Assembly: GCA_934875675.1 (NCBI GenBank)
Contig: CAKXIK010000065.1
Coordinates: 1-12,695 of the forward strand
DNA: 12,695 nucleotides
Origin: an uncultured bacterium
GTDB taxonomy: Bacteria; Bacillota; Clostridia; Oscillospirales; Acutalibacteraceae
Direction: 5' to 3'
A program made the translations under genes and the position numbers. Below the pieces are notes generated by a model, which had not been told where the DNA came from, ran no database searches, and saw only the letters and a list, made by a program, of their open reading frames with translations. Every line of letters begins with the position of its first letter. Position 1 is the stretch's first letter. Below, one piece after another: positions 7,853 through 12,695 of the stretch.

Positions 7853-7948
7853 GTAGTATTCCCCAAGCGATTGTTATGAATTTATATTTCTTTTTTCATA
7901 ACGGAATATCCCCATTTTTGGTTCTTTTTTTTGCAGCACGTATCAGGG

Positions 7949-7977
7949 TTGTATTCCAAAACACGCTGTACTATACT
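7949..7977 (+). promoter_or_regulatory. Sigma-A-type promoter of the PIG-L deacetylase gene
   Basis: TTGTAT (7949-7954) and TATACT (7972-7977) are separated by exactly 17 bases. Transcription would begin near 7984, about 50 bases before the TTG start at 8034. It points away from the sdaAB promoter, so the two genes are divergently transcribed. Confidence 0.5.
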
Positions 7978-8033
7978 AATACTGTTATCTCTTTGTAAAC
8001 AGCAAATAAAATAAGAAAGGCAGGCTGATTTTT

Positions 8034-8852
8034 TTGTCTACCCGTCCTCTCCGTGCCATGATGATTGGCGCACACCCCGACGACTGTGACCTTTCCACTT
8101 ATGCAATTACGTCCCGCTTGGTTGCAAATGGCTGCACCGTACATTTTGTTTCTGCAACCACGGGCAATGCCGGGCACCAAACCCTTCGCGGCAGTGAGCT
8201 GGCTGCCATTCGTGCAAAAGAGGCACAACGCTCTGCAGCTTTGCTTGGCATAACTTACGAAATTCTTCCGTTTGACGACGGCCGCCTGATTCCATCTTTA
8301 GAAGCACGTGATGCGGTGATGCGTTCCATCCGAACCTTTGCACCGGATGTCATTTTTACCAACCGCCCATGCGATTATCACCCCGATCACCGTGCAACCG
8401 CTCAGCTTGTACAGGATTGTTCCTATTTGCTCGGGGTTCCCGCCATTTGTGAGGAAATCCCGCCTCTTCGCACCGTCCCTTCCATTCTTTACTGGCACGA
8501 CTCTTTTACGGAACCGACACCTTTTCGACCGGACTATGCGATTTCTGCCGACTTTGCCCGCGAAACATTATTTCAACTGGAATGTTGTCATGAATCTCAA
8601 TTTTTAGATTGGCTTCCCTGGATTGATGACAAAGTGGATTTAGCAGGCAAAACTTATGAGGAGCGGCTGCATTACGCCCGTACAATGTTTGAATCCCAGA
8701 CAGGCGATGTGGATGATGCCGTGCGCCATTGTCTGGCGGTTCAATATGGCGAGGAATATGCTAATTCTGTGCATTTTTCAGAAAGCTGGCAGGTAAGTGA
8801 ATATGGAGCACCCGTTTCTGCAGATCTTGCTGCCTTACTCACACAAGTCTGA
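8034..8852 (+). CDS. PIG-L family zinc-dependent deacetylase
   Basis: A LmbE/PIG-L hydrolase; the family removes N-acetyl groups from GlcNAc-type sugars, as in MshB and BshB, using one zinc ion. AHPDD (13-17) gives the first zinc ligands (His14, Asp17 by family) and HPDHR (116-120) the third. GNAGH (44-48) and the late E-S-Q-F-L-D-W-L-P block match a subgroup common in Clostridia and soil bacteria whose substrate is, to my knowledge, not defined. The length of 272 residues is normal. The start is TTG 8034, with GGCAGG about nine bases upstream; ATG 8058 has no ribosome binding site and sits very close to the zinc motif. There is no signal peptide. It is a single gene between its own promoter and a distant hairpin. 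No bshA or bshC is nearby, so a bacillithiol role is unsupported. Confidence 0.88.
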   Translation: MSTRPLRAMMIGAHPDDCDLSTYAITSRLVANGCTVHFVSATTGNAGHQTLRGSELAAIRAKEAQRSAALLGITYEILPFDDGRLIPSLEARDAVMRSIRTFAPDVIFTNRPCDYHPDHRATAQLVQDCSYLLGVPAICEEIPPLRTVPSILYWHDSFTEPTPFRPDYAISADFARETLFQLECCHESQFLDWLPWIDDKVDLAGKTYEERLHYARTMFESQTGDVDDAVRHCLAVQYGEEYANSVHFSESWQVSEYGAPVSADLAALLTQV

Positions 8853-8854
8853 AA

Positions 8855-8893
8855 ATATTACAAATATATTACAAAATATTACAGTATTGTAAT
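8855..8893 (+). repeat. Three helically phased ATATTACA repeats plus an inverted copy
   Basis: ATATTACA occurs at 8855-8862, 8866-8873 and 8876-8883, at start-to-start distances of 11 and 10 bases (about one helical turn each). The third copy forms an inverted repeat ATTACA-GTAT-TGTAAT at 8878-8893. ATTGTAA recurs at 8923-8929, inside the promoter that follows. The block begins two bases after the PIG-L stop codon and ends just before a -35 sequence, so a multi-site operator or activator array is likely. The binding protein is unknown. Confidence 0.5.
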
Positions 8894-8898
8894 GTTTG

Positions 8899-8927
8899 TT
8901 GACTTTCATATTTTATTATGCTATTGT
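8899..8927 (+). promoter_or_regulatory. Promoter-like sequence with no gene downstream
   Basis: TTGACT (8899-8904) and TATTGT (8922-8927) have exactly 17 bases between them. It is preceded directly by the phased ATATTACA block. No credible reading frame follows before the hairpin at 9054-9105. The surroundings are very AT-rich, which raises the chance of a false match. Confidence 0.4.
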
Positions 8928-8933
8928 AAACTT

Positions 8934-9109
8934 AAATTTGAAGTCGATTATTGCAAATTTCTGTTGATTCCATGTGTGGACTTTCGGGTTGAATCCACCT
9001 TTTTGCATTTCGCTTCAATCGTCCTTTTTCTTCTCTCCTCCCCCTTTCTCTTGAACAAGGCAGTTTTCCACAAAGTTTTAAACTTCTGTGGAAAACTGCC
9101 TTGTTTTTT
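8934..9109 (+). ncRNA. Candidate small RNA between orphan promoter and terminator hairpin
   Basis: A start near 8934 and an end at the T run 9104-9109 would give a transcript of about 176 bases. It has a C/T-rich middle (roughly 8996-9052) and ends in a very strong hairpin. I recognise no known RNA family. It rests only on promoter and terminator placement; the alternative is that 8853-9110 is simply the 3' untranslated region of the PIG-L gene. Confidence 0.2.
9054..9109 (+). terminator. Perfect 19-bp hairpin with T6 tail
   Basis: Arms 9054-9072 and 9087-9105 are fully complementary over 19 bases. Inner AAGTTT/AAACTT (9073-9078, 9080-9085) extends the structure, with one bulged C at 9086. 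Six T bases (9104-9109) close it on the plus strand. That fits a terminator for the PIG-L gene or for the candidate small RNA. On the minus strand the tail is weak (TTGTTC). The arms contain TTTTCCACA and its inverse, one base from the DnaA-box form TTATCCACA. Confidence 0.65.
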
Positions 9110-9131
9110 AATGACGAATTTCGCAAACAAC

Positions 9132-9169
9132 AAAAAACTGCTGTACGCGCAAATCGCATCGCACAGCAG
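9132..9169 (-). terminator. Rho-independent terminator of serS
   Basis: In the minus-strand RNA, CTGCTGT (9169-9163) pairs with ACAGCAG (9144-9138); three more pairs, including one wobble, follow inside. The stem is directly followed by six T bases (9137-9132). It lies about 20 bases after the serS stop codon and ends the parA-parB-serS unit. Confidence 0.8.
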
Positions 9170-9189
9170 CCAATTGCCCTGTTTGGAAT

Positions 9190-10470
9190 TTACTTTTTAA
9201 TAATATCGGTGCCCATAAACTTGCGCAGCACTTCGGGAACCGTGACCGAACCGTCCGCGTTCTGATACTGTTCCACAATGGCAGGCATTACACGGCTGGT
9301 TGCCAGACCGGATGCATTCAGCGTATGCACAAAATGCAGCTTTTTATCGTCCCCACGATAACGCACATTGCCACGGCGAGCCTGATAGTCGCGAGCATTG
9401 GAAGCCGAGCTCACTTCCTTATAAATTCCCATCGAAGGAATCCAGACTTCGATGTCATACGTGCGCGCCATGGAGAACGAGCAGTCTCCTGCGGCAAGCT
9501 TACTCAGGCGATAATGCAGACCAAGTTCCTGCAAAAGGCGCTCTGCCTTGCCAACCATCTCCGCAAAAGCATCGTCAGAACCTTCCGGCTTGGTATACTG
9601 CACCATTTCAACCTTATTAAACTGATGTCCGCGAATCATACCGCGTTCTTCACTGCGGTAGCTTCCGGCTTCCCGGCGGTAGCAGGGGGTATACGCAATA
9701 TATTTACGTGGCAGTTCCTCTCCCGTCAAAACCTCATCACGATGCAGGTTTACCAGAGCAGTTTCTGCTGTCGGCAGCAGAAATTTAGGGTCATTGCTGG
9801 TGGGGTTTTGAATCCAGTATACTTCATCATTAAATTTCGGGAATTGTCCTGCAACGTAGCCGCATTCATATCCAAGCATATGCGGCGGTAAAATCAGCTC
9901 ATAACCGTCATTGAGATGCTCTTCCACAAAGAAATTAAGCAGAGCCCACTCCATTCTTGCGCCTGCACCGCGATAAACCCAGGAACCGGCACCGGAAAGC
10001 TTTGCGCCTCGCTGGTAATCGATCATGCCGAGCGATTCGCACAGATCTACGTGATTTTTAATCTCAAAATCAAATTTTGGTTGTTCTTTAAAATAGTGAA
10101 GCGGAACGTTTTGCTCTTTTCCTCCGGCTGCAACGTCTTCATCCGGCAGATTTGGCAGACAAAGCAACTTTTGTTTCTGATCCTCTTCCAAAGAAGAAAG
10201 CTCTTCTCCGCCTTCCTTAATCTGCTCCGAAAGCGCCTTCATTTGCGCCATCAGTTCGGAAACATCTCCGCCTTCTTTTTTAATCTGCGGAATCTTTTTA
10301 CTGTCGGCATTTTGTTCTGCCTTCATTGCTTCCACTTTTCCGGTAACCTCGCGGCGTTTTTGATCAAGCTCCAGAATTTCATCAATGATCTGATCGAGAT
10401 CCATTTCACGTTTTTTGACGGCTGCTTTGACAAAATCGGGATTGCTGCGGATTAATTTAATATCTACCAT
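9190..10470 (-). CDS. serS: Serine--tRNA ligase
   Basis: A class II aminoacyl-tRNA synthetase that charges tRNA(Ser), and tRNA(Sec) where present, with serine in the cytoplasm. The 426-residue product is normal length. The first 110 or so residues form the antiparallel coiled-coil tRNA-binding arm, rich in Lys, Glu and Gln. The motif 2 region is C-Y-R-R-E-A-G-S-Y, then E-E-R-G-M-I-R-G-H-Q-F-N-K-V-E. The serine-site block E-V-S-S-A-S-N-A-R-D-Y-Q-A-R-R and motif 3 with L-N-A-S-G-L-A-T-S-R are intact. The ATG at 10470 has AAAGGG about 12 bases upstream. Only 29 bases separate it from the parB stop, with no terminator, so it is probably cotranscribed with parAB. There is no room for a T-box leader. 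Confidence 0.97.
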   Translation of the reverse strand: MVDIKLIRSNPDFVKAAVKKREMDLDQIIDEILELDQKRREVTGKVEAMKAEQNADSKKIPQIKKEGGDVSELMAQMKALSEQIKEGGEELSSLEEDQKQKLLCLPNLPDEDVAAGGKEQNVPLHYFKEQPKFDFEIKNHVDLCESLGMIDYQRGAKLSGAGSWVYRGAGARMEWALLNFFVEEHLNDGYELILPPHMLGYECGYVAGQFPKFNDEVYWIQNPTSNDPKFLLPTAETALVNLHRDEVLTGEELPRKYIAYTPCYRREAGSYRSEERGMIRGHQFNKVEMVQYTKPEGSDDAFAEMVGKAERLLQELGLHYRLSKLAAGDCSFSMARTYDIEVWIPSMGIYKEVSSASNARDYQARRGNVRYRGDDKKLHFVHTLNASGLATSRVMPAIVEQYQNADGSVTVPEVLRKFMGTDIIKK

Positions 10471-10499
10471 TATGATTCAAACCCTTTCGATTTTCACAT

Positions 10500-11357
10500 T
10501 TATTCTTTTCCAAGCCGCATGGCAAGATCCTGCAGTTCTTCCTGGTTGTAAAATTCGATTTCCAGCTTGCCCTTTTTTCCTGCTCCCATTGTAACACGAA
10601 CACGTCGGCCAAGCTGCTGTGTCAGCGCGATCTCCACCTCATCGAAAAAGGTGGCGCGCTTGGTTGACGGCGGAGCTTTCGGCGCCACCTTCCCGACGGA
10701 CGCAGATTTTGCCAGTTTTTCAAGGTCACGTACCGTCAATTCCTGTTCAATCGCGTTTTTTGCACGCGTGAGCATTTCGTTTTGCGGGAATGCTAGCAGT
10801 GCACGCGCATGACCAGCACTCAATTCCCCGTTGCGCACCATTTCACTAACCTCTTTGGGCAGTGAAAGCAACCGCAGCGAATTTGCAATGGCAGGGCGTG
10901 ATTTTCCCACAATACGGGCAACCTCTTCCTGCGTAAGAGAATAGCTTTCCATCAGTGTGCGATAGCCTTCCGATTCTTCCATCGGGCTTAAATCTTCACG
11001 CTGCAGATTTTCAATCAGCGCAAGCTCCATCATTTCCTGATCGCTCATCTGCCGGATAACAACCGGAACTTCTGTGAGCCCCGCCATGCGCGACGCTCTC
11101 CAACGGCGTTCCCCAGCAACCAGCTGATACCCACCGCCAATCAGCGGCCGTACCAAAAGCGGCTGCAAAACACCATGCTGTGCAATAGAATCCGCCAGTT
11201 CTGCCAAAGCAGCGTCATCAAATTCTTTTCGCGGTTGTTCCCGGTTTGGCTCAATCTCGCTGATTTTCAGCTTAACTGCCGAATTATCCTCTTCGATGGC
11301 ATTATCGGCAAACAATGCTTCCAGCCCCTTGCCGAGACCTCCCTTTTTGGCCGCCAA
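10500..11357 (-). CDS. parB: Chromosome partitioning protein ParB (Spo0J)
   Basis: A CTP-dependent DNA clamp that loads at parS near the origin, stimulates ParA and recruits SMC. The 285-residue product begins with a short basic K-K-G-G-L-G-K-G-L-E-A-L-F segment, the ParA-stimulating tail in this family. GERRWRA (82-88) is the CTP-binding motif. ENLQREDL (116-123) and a helix-turn-helix (about 141-162) follow for parS binding, and a C-terminal dimerisation region ends the protein. The start is TTG 11357, with GGAGAGGGGAG ending about six bases upstream; no ATG exists in that region. It follows parA by 74 bases, a gap that contains most of a parS site. Confidence 0.96.
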   Translation of the reverse strand: MAAKKGGLGKGLEALFADNAIEEDNSAVKLKISEIEPNREQPRKEFDDAALAELADSIAQHGVLQPLLVRPLIGGGYQLVAGERRWRASRMAGLTEVPVVIRQMSDQEMMELALIENLQREDLSPMEESEGYRTLMESYSLTQEEVARIVGKSRPAIANSLRLLSLPKEVSEMVRNGELSAGHARALLAFPQNEMLTRAKNAIEQELTVRDLEKLAKSASVGKVAPKAPPSTKRATFFDEVEIALTQQLGRRVRVTMGAGKKGKLEIEFYNQEELQDLAMRLGKE

Positions 11358-11417
11358 TCCGATCTCCCCTCTCCTAATTCTATATCATTTCATTTGTTTT
11401 TTAATCTCCTGCGAAAA

Positions 11418-11433
11418 TGTTTCACGTGAAACT
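11418..11433. promoter_or_regulatory. parS: parS site overlapping the parA stop codon
   Basis: TGTTTCACGTGAAACT matches the ParB-binding consensus TGTTNCACGTGAAACA at every fixed base but the last. Its final two bases fall in the parA stop codon (minus-strand TAG, 11434-11432). This near-palindromic 16-mer is very conserved across bacteria and clusters near oriC. Confidence 0.93.
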
Positions 11434-12205
11434 ATGCATTGCTGCGGTTGTTTGCGGCAAATTCACTGGCAAGTTCCTCATATGCCAATGAGCCCTTGGA
11501 ACTACGGTCATAATAAAGCACCGGCTGTCCAAAACTCGGTGCTTCCGAAAGGCGAACTGCACGCGGAATAACCGTCCGATAAACTTTTCGTGGAAAATAT
11601 TTTTTAACCTCATTCACTACCTGTTGCGTCAGGTTTAGTCTTCCATCATACATGGTCAGCAAAACGCCTTCGGTTTCCAGTGTTGGATTAAACTTTCTTT
11701 TAACGATGCGAATATGGTTCATCAATTGAGAAAGCCCTTCCAGGGCGTAAAACTCACACTGAATCGGCAAAATAAACGTATCACTTGCGCAAAGCGCATT
11801 CAATGTCAGCAATCCAAGTGACGGCGGGCAGTCAATAAAAATAAAATCATATGATGCACGCAGGGTTGCAAGAGAACGTTTCAGCCGATATTCGCGCTCC
11901 GGAACGTCTACCATCTCAATTTCGGCACCAATCAATGCGTTGTTTGTAGGAAGCAAGTCCACATTATTGAATTCAGTATGAACCAAAACTTCTTCTGCGG
12001 CAAGGCCATCCACAAAAATATCATAAGTCGATTTTTGGACCTTTTGTTTTGCAACACCAAGCCCCTGTGTGGAATTTCCCTGTGGGTCAATATCAATCAG
12101 CAGCACACGAAAGCCGCGCGCCCCTAATGAGGCACTTAAATTAACGCAAGTTGTTGTTTTCCCCACTCCGCCTTTTTGATTTGTGACCGCAATCACTTTT
12201 CCCAT
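11432..12205 (-). CDS. parA: Chromosome partitioning ATPase ParA (Soj)
   Basis: A deviant Walker-A ATPase that binds DNA non-specifically as an ATP dimer and moves or positions ParB-parS complexes; in Bacillus it also regulates DnaA. The 257-residue product has KGGVGKTT (11-18) with the signature first Lys, then D-I-D-P-Q-G-N-S-T and D-C-P-P-S-L-G-L-L-T (Walker B). Two arginine-rich surface stretches near the C-terminus fit DNA binding. I chose ATG 12205: GGAGG lies eight bases upstream and the protein then starts directly at G-K-V-I-A-V-T-N-Q-K-G-G. An in-frame ATG at 12265 adds 20 unrelated residues. The lack of a long N-terminal regulatory domain fits the chromosomal Soj type rather than plasmid ParA. 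First gene of parA-parB-serS. Confidence 0.96.
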   Translation of the reverse strand: MGKVIAVTNQKGGVGKTTTCVNLSASLGARGFRVLLIDIDPQGNSTQGLGVAKQKVQKSTYDIFVDGLAAEEVLVHTEFNNVDLLPTNNALIGAEIEMVDVPEREYRLKRSLATLRASYDFIFIDCPPSLGLLTLNALCASDTFILPIQCEFYALEGLSQLMNHIRIVKRKFNPTLETEGVLLTMYDGRLNLTQQVVNEVKKYFPRKVYRTVIPRAVRLSEAPSFGQPVLYYDRSSKGSLAYEELASEFAANNRSNA

Positions 12206-12331
12206 ATATTTTCCTCCGATTCTGAAGTAATATACAAAGCGACGGCAACTGCCATCATCAAACATCCGGCAGATGAATCCGCTTGCAGGCCTTTCAGGTA
12301 AAGATTAGCCTGTTTGTGCGTCTATTTTTTT

Positions 12332-12360
12332 ATTATATCACAGCCCCGGAAGAATGAAAA
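12332..12360 (-). promoter_or_regulatory. Promoter of the parA-parB-serS unit
   Basis: On the minus strand, TTTTCA (12360-12355) and a consensus TATAAT (12337-12332) are 17 bases apart. The start would be near 12325, leaving a leader of about 120 bases. The second parS lies 13 bases upstream of the -35, so ParB loading could affect this promoter. Confidence 0.55.
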
Positions 12361-12373
12361 GCCTTTATTGGAA

Positions 12374-12389
12374 TGTTTCACGTGAAACC
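12374..12389. promoter_or_regulatory. parS: parS site upstream of the parA promoter
   Basis: TGTTTCACGTGAAACC matches the parS consensus at every fixed base but the last. With the site at 11418-11433 it flanks parA at a distance of about 956 bases. Two near-consensus copies this close strongly suggest the origin-proximal ParB-loading zone. Confidence 0.93.
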
Positions 12390-12672
12390 ATTGGAAATTG
12401 CTTGTCTTTTGCCTATTTTTTGTGTCGCTAATCCTGTTTTTTCGTTTTACGTACCTTTTTCTTGTATTTTTTCACACAAGATATTTCAGTTTTATCTTAT
12501 CAATCAAGTTATTTGCCACCTTACACATTATAATTAAAGCGTAATCTTAATTGGCGGTTTTATTTGCTGCCTTACCCCGAAATAAAAACCCCGGAAAATT
12601 ACCGATATAATTTTTTTGCTGTATGTGTTAAAATGATGTGACCCAAAAAGAGAGGAAGCCTCCCGCGAGATA
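12390..12672. other. AT-rich intergenic stretch with no gene seen
   Basis: This stretch is T-rich on the plus strand with several homopolymer runs. I see no start with a ribosome binding site in any frame, no third parS, no clear DnaA box (TTATCCACA) and no strong hairpin. A short minus-strand frame is open from the right edge for about 54 codons but shows no start signal or recognisable content. GAGG-AAG-CCTC at 12652-12662 is a minor inverted repeat. Confidence 0.5.
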
Positions 12673-12681
12673 TGGTATAAT
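12673..12681 (+). promoter_or_regulatory. Extended -10 promoter pointing off the right edge
   Basis: TGGTATAAT is a perfect extended -10 (TGn plus TATAAT). No good -35 is present 17 bases upstream, which extended -10 promoters can do without. Transcription would begin near 12688. The gene it serves lies outside the window, and would make the region divergent from parA. Confidence 0.4.
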
Positions 12682-12695
12682 GAGTTCACCACAAA

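Noticed and set aside
8034..8852. BshB-type bacillithiol deacetylase
   Set aside because: The motifs are shared by the whole PIG-L family; no bshA or bshC is nearby, so the specific name is unsupported.
8892..9200. 102-codon plus-strand frame in the PIG-L/serS gap
   Set aside because: The start lies inside the operator/promoter block, there is no ribosome binding site, and the frame runs through two hairpins into the serS 3' end.
10471..10499. T-box leader for serS
   Set aside because: Only 29 bases separate parB and serS, and no T-box core sequence is present.
12206..12265. 20-residue N-terminal extension of ParA
   Set aside because: The ATG at 12205 has an ideal ribosome binding site and begins at the family's usual N-terminus; the added residues match nothing.
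12390..12695. Chromosome replication origin
   Set aside because: AT-rich and next to parS, but no cluster of DnaA boxes and no dnaA or dnaN gene; the origin is more likely outside the window.
12535..12695. Minus-strand frame open from the right edge for about 54 codons
   Set aside because: No start codon with a ribosome binding site, no recognisable content, and it overlaps a plus-strand extended -10 promoter; chance openness is enough.

Overview
This window looks like chromosome from a low-to-mid-GC Firmicute, most likely class Clostridia and perhaps an Oscillospiraceae/Ruminococcaceae-type lineage. The lineage is inference; no marker fixes the genus. The evidence is strong AGGAGG-type ribosome binding sites, sigma-A-like promoters, frequent TTG/GTG starts, a two-subunit iron-sulfur serine dehydratase (sdaAB + sdaAA), and Soj/Spo0J-type ParAB with parS sites. 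ParAB, MnmG and RsmG usually sit near oriC in Firmicutes, so the origin is probably close. Most genes lie on the minus strand, which would fit an origin to the right. No oriC or dnaA is visible here.

Layout, left to right. (1) 1-897, minus: the 5' part of a gene that runs off the left edge, a probable large glycoside hydrolase, with its promoter at 1022-1051. (2) 1229-2158, plus: cysK, ending in a strong hairpin terminator. (3) 7716 down to 2365, minus: an apparent operon sdaAB - sdaAA - mnmG - membrane protein of unknown function - rsmG, with a good promoter upstream of sdaAB. (4) 8034-8852, plus: a PIG-L family deacetylase diverging from sdaAB. (5) 8853-9189: a non-coding stretch with helically phased ATATTACA repeats, a promoter-like sequence with no gene behind it, a very long perfect hairpin, and the serS terminator. 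(6) 12205 down to 9190, minus: parA - parB - serS, with one parS overlapping the parA stop codon and a second just upstream of the parA promoter. (7) 12390-12695: AT-rich non-coding DNA with an extended -10 promoter pointing off the right edge.

Functionally, parAB plus parS handle origin segregation. MnmG modifies the tRNA wobble uridine and RsmG methylates 16S rRNA. A serine theme also runs through the window: SerS charges tRNA with serine, SdaAA/SdaAB deaminate serine to pyruvate, and CysK uses O-acetylserine to make cysteine. The least understood items are the membrane protein inserted between mnmG and rsmG, and the phased-repeat/promoter/hairpin module at 8853-9110. I see no tRNA, rRNA, CRISPR array, insertion sequence or clear phage gene, and no convincing wholly new multi-gene system.
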